A DNA stretch of 64,000 nucleotides. Source: Verrucomicrobiota bacterium (GTDB taxonomy: Bacteria > Verrucomicrobiota > Verrucomicrobiia > CAIQCK01). Where the stretch lies: contig JAPLTX010000059.1 of NCBI GenBank assembly GCA_026397915.1, positions 1 to 64,000 on the forward strand, in the 5' to 3' direction. The notes under the pieces were generated by a model. That model did no database searches. It was not told the DNA's origin and was given only the letters and a program-made list of their open reading frames with translations. A program made the translations under genes and the position numbers. Within the stretch, counting starts at the first letter, position 1. Each line of letters begins with the position of its first letter. This document shows positions 7,980 through 16,555 of this stretch, piece after piece.

Positions 7980-8555
7980 GTGCTCCAGACGCATTTGTTA
8001 CTGTCCGCTTATTGCAAAGGCATCTTCCCCATGGCCGTGGGCGAACGGGGCGACATCAGTTGGTTCTCGCCAGACCCACGCGCTGTTATTCCACTCGACG
8101 AGCGGTTCCATGTGCCGCACGGGTTGCGGCGGGTGTTGAAGAAGAACCCGTTCGAGATCACTGTGGACCACGAGTTCGAGACGGTGATGCGCGCGTGTGC
8201 CAAACGATACGAAGGCACTTGGATTTCGGACGAGATCGTCGAGAGCTACTGCAATCTCCACCGGCTCGGTTTTGCCCATAGCGTCGAGGCGCGGGTCGAC
8301 GGCAAGCTCGCCGGCGGGCTTTACGGCGTCCACATCGGCGGCGCGTTTTTTGGCGAGAGCATGTTCCACCGCACCACGGATGCAAGCAAGGTGGCGCTGG
8401 TGGCGCTGGTGGAACGGTTGCGCGCGGGCGGCTTTGCGTTGCTGGACACGCAATGGACAACGCCGCACCTGGAGCAGTTTGGCACGACAGAAATCCCGCG
8501 TCGCGACTATTTGCGGCTGCTCAAGAAGGCGGTGGCGCTCGACTGCAAGTTCTGA
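7980..8555 (+). CDS. aat: leucyl/phenylalanyl-tRNA--protein transferase
   Basis: This enzyme transfers Leu or Phe from aminoacyl-tRNA to proteins with N-terminal Arg or Lys, making them N-degron substrates for ClpS/ClpAP in the cytoplasm. The 191-residue product has the typical AYCKGIFPMA N-terminal segment, WFSPDPRAVIPLD, the GTWISDEIVESYCNLHRLGFAHSVE core, GGLYGVHIGGAFFGESMF near residue 120, and LLDTQWTTPHLEQFG. It starts with GTG; no good ribosome site or in-frame ATG is seen upstream, and the length is slightly short for the family, so the true start could differ by a few codons. The 214 bp before it separate it from the divergent secreted-protein gene, and I see no other gene there. Confidence 0.95.
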   Translation: MLQTHLLLSAYCKGIFPMAVGERGDISWFSPDPRAVIPLDERFHVPHGLRRVLKKNPFEITVDHEFETVMRACAKRYEGTWISDEIVESYCNLHRLGFAHSVEARVDGKLAGGLYGVHIGGAFFGESMFHRTTDASKVALVALVERLRAGGFALLDTQWTTPHLEQFGTTEIPRRDYLRLLKKAVALDCKF

Positions 8556-8561
8556 ACTTTG

Positions 8562-8577
8562 GGCGGAAAAAGCCGCC
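8562..8577. repeat. small palindrome, GCGG...AAAAAGCCGC family
   Basis: A 5-bp GGCGG/CCGCC stem with an AAAAAG loop begins 6 bp after the aat stop. There is no downstream T-run, so a Rho-independent terminator is not supported. The same core (GCGG, then AAAAAGCCGC) occurs on the other strand at 23360-23376, which suggests a REP-like dispersed element. Confidence 0.4.
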
Positions 8578-8635
8578 GCGGTTCGACGTTGTCCCACCGT
8601 CGCCGGTGTGATAGGAAGCCCGCGCCGTCATTGGG

Positions 8636-10750
8636 ATGGCGGGAATGGAGAGAGTTGACCAGGGACGTATGAAAATCTTCTGCGCGCAAAAACCGGAAGG
8701 CCAGCACGCTTCGCAGCGGGCTGCGATCATTCTGTTGCGAGGAGTGGCGCTGGCTTGCGTCGTGGCGGTGTTTCTCTGGGGCTATGCGGCCACGCAATTC
8801 AACGGCTTGCAGCATCCGGAAGTGATGGACCAAGCGCAGGTGGCCCGCAACATGGCCCGCGGCGAGGGCTTCACGACGCACTTCATCCGTCCGCTGAGCA
8901 TCTGGCGGCTCACGGAGCGGTCGGCGGCACGCGACGCGATGCTGGACCGCCATCCCGACATCATCAACCCGCCGGCGTATCCGGCGCTGCTCGGCGCGCT
9001 GTTTTACATCGTGGAGAGGGGCAATCTGAATCGCGGCGACGCAGCAGAGTCGGGCGCAAGACCATCCTCCGCTGGCTGGAAGTCGCTGGTGGCGCGCGGC
9101 GTCTTGAGCCTCTTCGGCTGGCCGCTTTTGTGGGCCGTGCTGGTGGCGGTGTGGTTGTTGGTCGTGGCGCAACAGGCGTGGTTCCTGCGTGTGCCGGCGG
9201 AAACCTTGCCGTGGCACGCCGCGGGAATCCTGGTGTGCGTGGTGATGCTCGCGCTGTCGTGGATGCCGGCGACTTCGTTCAAGGTCGGCTCCGAAATCGC
9301 CTTCACGGTGTTCGGGCCGGATCGTTTTCTTATCTACGGGCTGGGGCTGCCGTTGACGTTGTTGAACGGGCTGCTGGTGTATTTGATCGGACGCCGGTTG
9401 TTTGACCGGCGCGCGGGCACGGTCGCCGCGCTGCTGTTCGTCGTGTCGGAGACAACCTGCCAGTTCGCCATTTCCGGCCTGAGCACGATGCTCGCAATGA
9501 CGTGGGTGTGTCTGGCGACGCTGGCGTTGGTGGTGGCGGCGGAATGGCGCGAGGCAGGTCGCAATCCGCGCGCGGCGGTGGCGCTGGCAATGGCGGCGGC
9601 AGCGTTGGTGGGCGCGATGTTTCTGACGAGATACGCCACCGGCTGGTTGTTGTTGCCGGTGTGCGTGCTGTGCTGGCGCTGGTGGGGCTTGCTGCGCGGC
9701 GCGCTCGTGGCACTGGGCATGGCGCTGGCTTTTCTGGTCGTGACGGGACCGTGGCTGGCGCGAAATTACTCCGTATCCCACAGCCTCCTCGGCCTGGCAT
9801 CCTACAGCATCATGGAACGCACGCCCACCACGCCCGGTGACAAGCTGCAGCGGATGCTGGAACCCAAGACCATGTCTGTGACCGCAGCCGCGATGCTCCG
9901 GAAGGCAGCCGCCAACGCCTACCAAACATGCACGGACAGCCCGTGGGCGGGCGGAGCTGGTTTGAGCCTTGCGGCGTTTGTCGCGGCGATCTGCTACCGA
10001 TTCCGACGGCCGCAGGCCAACCAATTGAAATGGTTCACAACGGGCGGCGGGTTGCTGCTGTTTGCGACGATGTGTGTCGTCGGCATCGAACCACGGCCCG
10101 AAGGTTCCCTTGCGCAAGCCGGCAATCTGCTGGTGCTCATGCTGCCGCTGATGGCGGTGTTTGCGGCGGCGATGATCTGGGTCTGGCTCGACGCGCTTCG
10201 AAACGCGGAGATTCTCCAACGGCATGCGGCGATCGCCGTCCTCGTCGTGGCAGCAATCTTCCCGACAACGGCGCACATGGCCGGATCGCCAGCCGGCCGG
10301 TCGCCATATCCGCCGTATCATCCGCCCGTGCTTACGCAGATAGCCGGTGGCCTCGAACCGCATGAGATCATGGTCAGCGATCAGCCGTGGGCCGTGGCGT
10401 GGTATGGCGACCGGCGTTGTGTCTGGCTGCCTTACACGATCGAGCAGCTTTACCAGATCAACGACCTGCACAAGCACATCGCCGCGATGTTGCTGACGCC
10501 AGTCACGCTCAACAGCCGGCTCTTGACGGACGTGCTGGCCGGCGAATGGCGGCCGTGGTCGCCGGTGCTGGGGTTTCTGGAGTTCCCCACCAGTTTCCCG
10601 CTGCGCTCCGGCCGATTGTTTGTCGGCCCTGACCTGACGCCAGTTTCCTGGCAGATGTTTGAGGCCATGAAAATCAAGGATCTCTCCGGCGGCATCAACA
10701 TGGTCCTCATCTGCGATCGCAAACGCTGGACCGACAAGCCCGCCCCATAG
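8636..10750 (+). CDS. polytopic membrane glycosyltransferase, PMT/ArnT-like (GT39/83 clan)
   Basis: The 704-residue protein has about a dozen hydrophobic segments. A first luminal loop carries HPEVMDQAQVARNMARGEGF (near residues 60-80), with the Asp-containing pattern expected of GT-C transferases that use polyprenyl-phosphate sugars on the periplasmic side of the inner membrane. A long C-terminal soluble part (about residues 560-704) follows the last helix. The acceptor is unknown; lipid, protein or glycan are all possible. An alternative start is the ATG at 8669, which has an AGGGA just upstream and gives MKIFCAQK; the first in-frame ATG is reported. It appears monocistronic and converges on the LarA-like gene. 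Confidence 0.75.
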   Translation: MAGMERVDQGRMKIFCAQKPEGQHASQRAAIILLRGVALACVVAVFLWGYAATQFNGLQHPEVMDQAQVARNMARGEGFTTHFIRPLSIWRLTERSAARDAMLDRHPDIINPPAYPALLGALFYIVERGNLNRGDAAESGARPSSAGWKSLVARGVLSLFGWPLLWAVLVAVWLLVVAQQAWFLRVPAETLPWHAAGILVCVVMLALSWMPATSFKVGSEIAFTVFGPDRFLIYGLGLPLTLLNGLLVYLIGRRLFDRRAGTVAALLFVVSETTCQFAISGLSTMLAMTWVCLATLALVVAAEWREAGRNPRAAVALAMAAAALVGAMFLTRYATGWLLLPVCVLCWRWWGLLRGALVALGMALAFLVVTGPWLARNYSVSHSLLGLASYSIMERTPTTPGDKLQRMLEPKTMSVTAAAMLRKAAANAYQTCTDSPWAGGAGLSLAAFVAAICYRFRRPQANQLKWFTTGGGLLLFATMCVVGIEPRPEGSLAQAGNLLVLMLPLMAVFAAAMIWVWLDALRNAEILQRHAAIAVLVVAAIFPTTAHMAGSPAGRSPYPPYHPPVLTQIAGGLEPHEIMVSDQPWAVAWYGDRRCVWLPYTIEQLYQINDLHKHIAAMLLTPVTLNSRLLTDVLAGEWRPWSPVLGFLEFPTSFPLRSGRLFVGPDLTPVSWQMFEAMKIKDLSGGINMVLICDRKRWTDKPAP

Positions 10751-10762
10751 CAGCGTGCGCCG

Positions 10763-12037
10763 TTACGCGCCGCGCAGATACGGAATCGTCAGCGGCCCCA
10801 GCGGCAGCACCGCCACACGCGCGCCGCCATCCCGCGCCAGCAGCTCGCGCACCGTCGCCGCGATGTCGGCGCACGGCTGGAGTTGGGCGCGGCGCACAAA
10901 TTCGTCGGGAAGCGAGGAGCAAACCCGCACCACCGCTTTCTTCTGTATCTGCGCCTGAATTTGCATCTGCCATTGCTCGGCGCAGGAGAAGTCGGGTGAA
11001 TGGATGAGGGCGAGCAGTTCCTCCGGGCCGCTGACGCGGGCCAGCAGGTCATAGAACGGCCCCGTGCGACCCTGGGGATCGCCGCATTCGGCGGCGATGA
11101 TGATCGTGCCACCTTGCTGGACGATGCGCGCGGCGGCGGACATGCCTTTGACGGCTTGGTAGAGGTTCAAATCGAGCGGGTGGCCGCTATTAGTCGTAAC
11201 GACGATCTCGAACGGCGCGTCCACCGACTGCATCGCCGTCTGTTTGACGAACGCGCAGCCCGCGCGGTGCGCCTCCACAAGATCGCCCGCAAACACGCGC
11301 GTAATCTGCTTCCTCTCGTTGAGCGTGACGTTGATAAGGAACAACCGCCGGTTCACCGTCTGCGCCACCTCCAGGATTTCCTCCCAGAGCGGATTGCCGA
11401 ACGTGACGCCCCACGTTGAGTTTGGATGGCCGATCATCGCCGCGCCGTGGTTGCGCTCAACCGTGTGCTGGCCGGCGACGCCGGGCATGACGCCCTTTGG
11501 CCCGCCACTGAAGCCGGCGAAGAAATGTGGTTCGATGAAGCCGGTGATGATGCGCACGTCGGCCTCGACGAGGTGGCGGTTGAGCAGGATTTCGTTGCCG
11601 GCGCGCGTCACGCCAAGTTTCACCAGCGCCTGCGGATTCGTCGGTTCATGGTTGACGACGCGGTAGTTTGCGACGACTTCCGGCGTCAACAGCGTCTCCA
11701 GTTCGGCCTTCGTGTTGGGCCGGTGCGTGCCGAGGCCGTTGAGCAGCGTAATGTTCTCGCGCCGCGCGCCGCACCGCTCCAGCTCGGCGAGCAGCCACGG
11801 AATGATTCGCTCGTTCGGCGTGGCGCGCGTGATGTCAGAGAAGACGATGCAAATCCTGTCCGCCGGCCGGACCGTTTCGCTCAACGGATTCGCCTTGATC
11901 GGCCGCGCCAGCGCCTCCACAAACGCCGTCCGCTCGTCCGGCAGCCCGGCGACATGCGATGGCATAATGACCGTAGTGCGGCCGTCCGGGAAATCCACAT
12001 CCAGACCGTTCTTGCCGTAAGCGAGATGAACTTTCAT
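10763..12037 (-). CDS. LarA-family (nickel-pincer) racemase/epimerase-like protein
   Basis: This 424-residue cytoplasmic protein has the DUF2088/LarA layout: SDITRATP near residue 67, GTHRP with His105, and EPHFFAGFSGGPKGVMPG with His171 and Lys181, followed by His197 in ERNH. The spacing His-10-Lys-16-His equals that of the nickel-pincer ligands His174, Lys184 and His200 of Lactobacillus plantarum lactate racemase, so the cofactor site appears complete. Family members racemise or epimerise 2-hydroxyacids, including sugar acids; the substrate here cannot be told. The cofactor genes larB, larC and larE are not in this window. The gene is transcribed toward its convergent neighbour and ends 12 bp from it. 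Confidence 0.85.
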   Translation of the reverse strand: MKVHLAYGKNGLDVDFPDGRTTVIMPSHVAGLPDERTAFVEALARPIKANPLSETVRPADRICIVFSDITRATPNERIIPWLLAELERCGARRENITLLNGLGTHRPNTKAELETLLTPEVVANYRVVNHEPTNPQALVKLGVTRAGNEILLNRHLVEADVRIITGFIEPHFFAGFSGGPKGVMPGVAGQHTVERNHGAAMIGHPNSTWGVTFGNPLWEEILEVAQTVNRRLFLINVTLNERKQITRVFAGDLVEAHRAGCAFVKQTAMQSVDAPFEIVVTTNSGHPLDLNLYQAVKGMSAAARIVQQGGTIIIAAECGDPQGRTGPFYDLLARVSGPEELLALIHSPDFSCAEQWQMQIQAQIQKKAVVRVCSSLPDEFVRRAQLQPCADIAATVRELLARDGGARVAVLPLGPLTIPYLRGA

Positions 12038-12084
12038 GCTGCGCGACTATAGCCAGACGGACGAAGCAGCACCAGCCTGCCGCG

Positions 12085-12783
12085 TCAAGCGTTCACCTCT
12101 TGGAGACGGTCCAGCAGCTTCCATATCGTTTCATTGATGCGCCCAAACCGCCGCTCGTCCGCTAGCATCGCCTCGGCGGTTTGGATGAACGGCCCGGCGA
12201 CCAATTCGTCGGGGCAGTGCTGCGCGAGCAAACGCGCGCTTTCCGGCGTCGTCTCCAGATGAAACTGCAAGCCGACGATCCGCTCATCGCAGATGAACGC
12301 CTGATTCTCGCACGCCGCGCTCCGGGCGACGTGAGTCGCATCGGGCGGTAGCGCAAAAGTGTCGCCGTGCCAGTGAAACACCTCCAGTTCCGCCGGCAAC
12401 ACCTCGAACACGCGCGAGCGCGCTGCCGCCTCGGTCTTGCGGACCGGAAACCAGCCGATCTCCTTGTGCGCGTTCTTGAAGACTGGCCCGCCGAGCACGT
12501 CAGCAATGAGTTGCGCACCGAGGCAGACGCCGAGCGCAATCTTGCCGGCATCGATAGCCGCCTTGATGAAGCGTTTTTCCGCCGCAAGCCAGGGGAACTT
12601 GTCCTCCTCGTAGATGTTCATCGGCCCGCCCATAACGACCAGCCAATCGAGTTGGTCAAGGCGCGGCAACAGATCGCCGGCGTGGAGCCGTGTCACCGCA
12701 ACTTGGTGGTCGCGGGCGGCGACCCACGTTTCGATGCTCGCCAGTCCTTCAAACGGCACGTGCTGCAGGTAGTGGAGGTTCAT
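12085..12783 (-). CDS. class I glutamine amidotransferase, GMP-synthase-like
   Basis: The 232-residue protein has the triad of class I amidotransferases: the nucleophile Cys87 in GVCLGAQLIA, and His and Glu in GLQFHLETT near residue 174. An oxyanion-type VMGGPMNIYEED segment lies near residue 50. It lacks a synthetase domain, so it belongs to the stand-alone GMP-synthase-like group, which includes peptidases and hydrolases of gamma-glutamyl compounds. Its substrate is unknown. It follows the LarA-like gene's start by 47 bp on the same strand and is divergent from the MBL-fold gene. The 113 bp between them hold no other gene. Confidence 0.88.
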   Translation of the reverse strand: MNLHYLQHVPFEGLASIETWVAARDHQVAVTRLHAGDLLPRLDQLDWLVVMGGPMNIYEEDKFPWLAAEKRFIKAAIDAGKIALGVCLGAQLIADVLGGPVFKNAHKEIGWFPVRKTEAAARSRVFEVLPAELEVFHWHGDTFALPPDATHVARSAACENQAFICDERIVGLQFHLETTPESARLLAQHCPDELVAGPFIQTAEAMLADERRFGRINETIWKLLDRLQEVNA

Positions 12784-12896
12784 CGCTGGATATCAGCCAC
12801 CTTATCACAAGATTCCGTCGGCGCCACTTCTCCGGCGGTTGCGTGTCGCGCGCCGATATTCTACGTTTGCAAGTAGAAACCGAAATCAGGAGGACG

Positions 12897-13721
12897 ATGC
12901 CACTCGAAGACGAATTCGGAGATGTGATCCGCAAGGCGCGCGTGGGACTGGCGCTCGCTCCTGAGATGGTGTCGTTGCGCGTTGGCTTGCCGGTGCCGGA
13001 ACTGGAGAAAGCGGAGCGCTATTTGTCAGTGCCCGGCGATGAGATAATCGAGAAACTGGCCGACGTGCTGGATTTGAAGGCGCCGGCGCTGCTGGACCTG
13101 GCGCGGAAGCGTTACGAACCTGCTCCGACGGCGTTCGAATCGCTGGGCGCGGTGGCGATGGTCAGCAGTCGTTACAGCAGCGGCGCCGTGAACTGCTACG
13201 CCGTGTGGGATCCGTCCAGTCAGGAGGGCGCGTTCTTCGACACAGGCGTGGATTTTGCGGCACTGGAACGATTGCAGACACGGCACGGCTTCGAGGTGCG
13301 CTACGTTTTCGTGACGCACACGCACGGCGATCACATTGGCGTGCTTGGCGAAATCCAGCGCCGTTGGAAGCCGGTGGTCGTTGTTGGCATGCACGAGCCG
13401 TTGCGCGGGGCGAAGCTGGTGGAGCGCGGCACGGAGTTTGAGCTGGGCCTGCTCAACGTCGAAGCGTTTCCGACACCGGGACATTCGGCGGGCGGACTGT
13501 CGTTCCGCGTCGAGGGTTTTGGCGCGGGCCGACCGGCACTTTGCATGTGCGGCGACACGCTGTTCGCCGGTTCGGCGGGCGGACCGATGCACTCTTACGA
13601 GGCGCTGATGCGCTCGGTGCGCCGGAGGATTCTGGCGCTGGAGGACGATACGATTCTGTGTCCGGGCCACGGCCCGTTGACGACGGTGGGTGGGGAGAAA
13701 CGGCACAATCCGTTTGCCTGA
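12897..13721 (+). CDS. metallo-beta-lactamase-fold hydrolase with N-terminal vestigial XRE-type helix-turn-helix
   Basis: An AGGAGG ribosome site four bases before the ATG at 12897 fixes the start; the frame is open further upstream but overlaps the divergent gene. Residues 1-70 resemble a Cro/C1-type HTH: GLPVPELEKAERYLSVPGDE, then IIEKLADVLDLKAPALLDLA. From residue 80 an MBL domain follows, with THTHGDH (His141, His143, Asp145, His146), TPGHSAGG, CGDTLF and CPGHGPLTT supplying metal ligands. The hydrolase part is of the glyoxalase II/persulfide-dioxygenase type. The fusion suggests either a DNA-bound enzyme or a decayed HTH used for dimerisation. The metal site looks intact. Confidence 0.85.
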   Translation: MPLEDEFGDVIRKARVGLALAPEMVSLRVGLPVPELEKAERYLSVPGDEIIEKLADVLDLKAPALLDLARKRYEPAPTAFESLGAVAMVSSRYSSGAVNCYAVWDPSSQEGAFFDTGVDFAALERLQTRHGFEVRYVFVTHTHGDHIGVLGEIQRRWKPVVVVGMHEPLRGAKLVERGTEFELGLLNVEAFPTPGHSAGGLSFRVEGFGAGRPALCMCGDTLFAGSAGGPMHSYEALMRSVRRRILALEDDTILCPGHGPLTTVGGEKRHNPFA

Positions 13722-13751
13722 CAGCGCCTGCTATTTCAACCGTCTTCGGTG

Positions 13752-13780
13752 TTGACTTTTCCGTCCCCGAAAGCTTAGCG
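13752..13780 (+). promoter_or_regulatory. candidate sigma-70-type promoter
   Basis: TTGACT at 13752-13757 and TTAGCG at 13775-13780 are spaced by 17 bases, 37 bp upstream of the ATG at 13817. The -35 box is good and the -10 box poor. A very similar TTGACTTT box with the same 17-base spacing precedes the phosphofructokinase gene. Confidence 0.3.
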
Positions 13781-13816
13781 TGACGCGCAGTTAAGCAGTT
13801 TGCGAGGAGAGCGTTT

Positions 13817-14176
13817 ATGAAAATGCGTTCATGGTTTTTGGTTGGCGGATTGATTGCAGTGCTGGCGTGTCTCTCAACCGCGCCAAGCGCGTCCGCCGAC
13901 GACGCGCTGCGCCGGTTCGGCCGCGGCTTGAGCAATTTGGTGTGGGGTTGGACGGATGTGCCGCTGACGATGCATCACGAGGACAATCTCAACGGTCCGG
14001 CAGCAGCCTATACCTATGGCATCGTCAGAGGTCTTGCGAAACTCGCCAAACGCACCGCTGTTGGCGTGTATGAAACCGGCTTCTTTTATCTGCCGTTCCC
14101 GGACGCCTATTGGCCGATCATCAAGCCGGAGTTTCCGCTCGATAGTTATAATCAGAATGTGCTGATGTATGAGTGA
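13817..14176 (+). CDS. exosortase system-associated protein, TIGR04073-like
   Basis: The 119-residue exported protein has a signal peptide (to about residue 27, ...SASADD) and a short mature part starting LRRFGRGLSNLVWGWTDVP, followed by GPAAAYTYGIVRGLAKLAKRTAVGVYETGFF. This is the pattern I associate with the TIGR04073 family, found in bacteria with an exosortase/PEP-CTERM surface sorting system. Its own function is unknown. A ribosome site (GAGGAGAG) lies before the ATG. The exopolysaccharide-type genes 1.2 kb downstream fit such a context, though no exosortase gene is in the window. Confidence 0.75.
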   Translation: MKMRSWFLVGGLIAVLACLSTAPSASADDALRRFGRGLSNLVWGWTDVPLTMHHEDNLNGPAAAYTYGIVRGLAKLAKRTAVGVYETGFFYLPFPDAYWPIIKPEFPLDSYNQNVLMYE

Positions 14177-14228
14177 CCTTCCCTGCCGTGCGAGACGGCG
14201 GTGATGTGGCAAGATTTGCGGTTGCAGC

Positions 14229-14268
14229 AGGCGCGTGATTCTCACGAATCCCGCGCCTCTCGTTTTTT
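14229..14268 (+). terminator. Rho-independent terminator
   Basis: An AGGCGCG/CGCGCCT stem, extended by GATT/AATC pairing around a short loop, is followed by CTCG and six Ts (14263-14268). It lies 53 bp after the TIGR04073-like gene and before the lipoprotein gene, so it probably ends the former transcript. Confidence 0.75.
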
Positions 14269-14324
14269 GGCTGTGCAAGCGGGCGCTTCGTAGTAAGCTC
14301 CGCCAACCTTTTGGGAGGAGTTTC

Positions 14325-14504
14325 ATGAAACCATTGGCGATAGCGTTAGGTCTGATGACGGCGATTCTGGCCGGCTGTGAAAGCCCGCCGCCGCAGGGGC
14401 CGCGTTCGATTCTGGAAAAGACCACCATCACCGACCAATACGGCACACGCGTAGAGAAGCCCGCTTTCCTGACACCGCAGGCTCCACCGCCTCCTGTGCA
14501 ATGA
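14325..14504 (+). CDS. small lipoprotein
   Basis: The 59-residue product begins MKPLAIALGLMTAILAGC, a lipoprotein signal with lipobox ILAGC and Cys at residue 18, and the mature part is short and Pro-rich (SPPPQGPRS ... TPQAPPPPVQ). A GGAGGAG ribosome site five bases before the ATG fixes the start inside a longer open frame. It is probably a membrane-anchored small lipoprotein of unknown function, and is followed 13 bp later by the gene for a membrane-anchored protein, so the two may be co-transcribed. Confidence 0.75.
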   Translation: MKPLAIALGLMTAILAGCESPPPQGPRSILEKTTITDQYGTRVEKPAFLTPQAPPPPVQ

Positions 14505-14517
14505 AAGGTTGCCAGTC

Positions 14518-15294
14518 ATGAACCACTGCAAGGCGTCGGCACGACGATGGTGGGGCATTGGAGTGCTGCTGGCGGCGGCGTTGGCGTTGCGGGCGGATGT
14601 GCTCGTTTTGAAAAACGGCGCGCTGCTGCTGGGCCGCCCCGTCGCAACGACGGTTGACAGCATTTCGCTGCAAGTCGGCGCGGCAGGCACGGCCACCGTG
14701 CGGCTGGGCGACATCCAGCAACTCATTGCCTGTCCGTCCGAGGAAGAGCCGGACAGCTATCTCAAGGCCGCGCAGCGGGCCGAACGTGCCGGGTGGTTTG
14801 CGGAAGCGTTCGCCTGCTGTGAGAAGTCCATCGCCGTCGAGCCTGCCACCGCCGCCGCTGCACAGTCGCAGCGCGCCGCGCTCCGGCAGCGCGCGGTGGC
14901 CGAGGCACGGGTGATAGCAAAGGCCACGAGCCAGCCCATCAGCGGCACGGATCGGGAGCGAGCCGAAGCGCAGAAGATGATTGCCGAGGGCGAGGCGCTG
15001 TTGCGGGCGGCACAGTTGGCCGCTAACTTCGATGCGAAAAATCGTGGTTCGACGGCACGCGTTATTCAAACGCAAGGCAAAGCCAACATCAAAATCGCGC
15101 AGGCGAAGATTGATGAGGGTAAGGCGATGCTGGAAAAGGTCGAGAAGGCATCGGCGTCACCTCCACCGTCTCCACCGCCTCCGCCACCTTCAACGTCGGA
15201 ACAAATCACCCAGTGGGCCTGGCTGATTGGCATTGGAGTGATTGTGTTGACCGTCTTGCGATTTGTGCTGGCTCCGTTTTTCTCCCGCCGCTGA
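14518..15294 (+). CDS. membrane-anchored periplasmic protein of unknown function
   Basis: From the ATG at 14518 the product is 258 residues, with a signal peptide (ARRWWGIGVLLAAALALRA). Next is a small beta-domain (DVLVLKNGALLLGRPVATT ... LGDIQQLIA), a pattern common in PVC exported proteins. An Ala/Arg/Gln-rich helical part of about 110 residues follows, then a proline run (PPPSPPPPPPS) and one C-terminal transmembrane helix (AWLIGIGVIVLTVLRFVLAPF). The topology suggests a protein anchored at its C-terminus with the rest in the periplasm. I do not recognise a family. It converges on the GT4 gene with 54 bp between. Confidence 0.65.
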   Translation: MNHCKASARRWWGIGVLLAAALALRADVLVLKNGALLLGRPVATTVDSISLQVGAAGTATVRLGDIQQLIACPSEEEPDSYLKAAQRAERAGWFAEAFACCEKSIAVEPATAAAAQSQRAALRQRAVAEARVIAKATSQPISGTDRERAEAQKMIAEGEALLRAAQLAANFDAKNRGSTARVIQTQGKANIKIAQAKIDEGKAMLEKVEKASASPPPSPPPPPPSTSEQITQWAWLIGIGVIVLTVLRFVLAPFFSRR

Positions 15295-15348
15295 GCCGGC
15301 CGTCGTTCACCCTTCACGCAACGGTTTCGCAACGGCTGCAACACAACT

Positions 15349-16545
15349 TCATCGCCCGGCACCATCAGAGCCGGTTCCGAGAACAACGCGATAGACCTCC
15401 TCTGTTTGACGCGCGACTTGTTGCGGATCCCACAGCCGCCGTGCCTTCTCCGTCGCAGCCAAACCCATGCGAGTGCGCAGCGGTTCGTCAGCAAGCAGTC
15501 GCTCGATGGCCGCCGCCAGCGATTCCGGATCAGCGGACGGCACAAGCAGCCCGGTCCGGCCGTCGTCCACCAGTTCAGGCAACGAACCGACCCAGCTGGC
15601 CACCACGGGGCGGCCCACCGCCATGGCCTCGGCGACCATGTTGCAGAACATCTCATGCAACGAAGGCACAATCACAACGCTGGCTTGAGCCATCTCGCGG
15701 GCCATGTTCTCCGGGCGCTGGAAGCCGTGGAACTCGACAGCATCCTCCAGACGTAGCGCGAGGATTTGTTCACGGATGGACTCAAAGTAGCCTTCGCTGC
15801 CGCGGCCGGGGACGCCGACGATCGCCAGTTTCACACCCGGCCATCGCGGCCGGAGCCGATCAAGAGCCGTCACCAAGTGTTGCAGGCCTTTCACCGGCGC
15901 GATGATGCCCCCAAACAACAGCCGTTGCGGTTCGCCAGCGGCAGCGCGAGCAGTGTTCTCAAAAAACACCGGATTCATCGCGTTGGGGATGCGATAAATC
16001 TCCGCCTGCGGCGCCAGCGGGGCCACCGACTCGGCCACGTGTTCGCTTTTGGCAATGATGTGGCGGACGTGGCGCAAGCACCATTGCTCTAACGTCTGCA
16101 TCAGGCGCATTCGCGAGAACCATGGCGACTTTACATGTTTGGTGATTTTGAATTGCAGTCCCTGCATTGTCATCACCGTGGGATAACCGCTCTTCAGCGC
16201 GGCAATCGTGTAGGCGTCTTCAGTGCCGTGGGAATGAACCAGGTCGGGTTGAATGCGCCGCAACGCCCGGTGCAGCCGCCGACAGTCGAAGACAAACAAC
16301 GTGGTTGCACGCAGCCGGCGTGGACAGCGCAAGAAATGCAGTCGCACACCTTGGCTTTCCGCTTCCATATCGTGCTCGATTTCGTCGGTTTGCGTGACGA
16401 CATGGACTTCGATCGTGCCGAGCCGGGCCAGCGCGTGCGCGAGATTGGCCACCCACGGCGCGGGATGGCGTCGCACGTCCGGTCGGTAGCCCGGCCGGCC
16501 TTCCAGCGCCCACGTGGCGTAATTGGAAAGGATCGCGATTCTCAC
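15349..16545 (-). CDS. GT4-family glycosyltransferase
   Basis: The 398-residue protein is a retaining GT-B transferase. The N-terminal half begins MRIAILSNYATW and contains DLVHSHGTEDAY. The C-terminal half holds the nucleotide-sugar-binding part: GGIIAPVKGLQHLVTAL near residue 225, and HEMFCNMVAEAMAVGRPVVAS near residue 305 with the E-x7-E motif, then GLLVPSADPESLAAAI. Such enzymes extend exopolysaccharide or lipid-linked oligosaccharide on the cytoplasmic side. It is transcribed after the asparagine-synthetase-like gene and the GT2 gene with gaps of 10 and 2 bp, so the three form an operon typical of exopolysaccharide assembly. Confidence 0.92.
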   Translation of the reverse strand: MRIAILSNYATWALEGRPGYRPDVRRHPAPWVANLAHALARLGTIEVHVVTQTDEIEHDMEAESQGVRLHFLRCPRRLRATTLFVFDCRRLHRALRRIQPDLVHSHGTEDAYTIAALKSGYPTVMTMQGLQFKITKHVKSPWFSRMRLMQTLEQWCLRHVRHIIAKSEHVAESVAPLAPQAEIYRIPNAMNPVFFENTARAAAGEPQRLLFGGIIAPVKGLQHLVTALDRLRPRWPGVKLAIVGVPGRGSEGYFESIREQILALRLEDAVEFHGFQRPENMAREMAQASVVIVPSLHEMFCNMVAEAMAVGRPVVASWVGSLPELVDDGRTGLLVPSADPESLAAAIERLLADEPLRTRMGLAATEKARRLWDPQQVARQTEEVYRVVLGTGSDGAGR

Positions 16546-16555
16546 GTTGCTTGTC

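Noticed and set aside
7704..7994. A 96-codon minus frame with a CPTC motif upstream of the small secreted protein
   Set aside because: It overlaps the signal-peptide region of the gene at 7337-7765 in another frame, has no ribosome site and reads like chance sequence; a zinc ribbon would need a second Cys pair.
8507..10477. A 656-codon frame opposite the polytopic transferase
   Set aside because: It is low-complexity (Gln/His/Arg-rich), while the plus strand has clear transmembrane segments and a family motif.
10740..10775. A bidirectional terminator between the convergent transferase and LarA-like genes
   Set aside because: There is a GC-rich inverted pattern, but no T-run on either strand and the space is only 12 bp.
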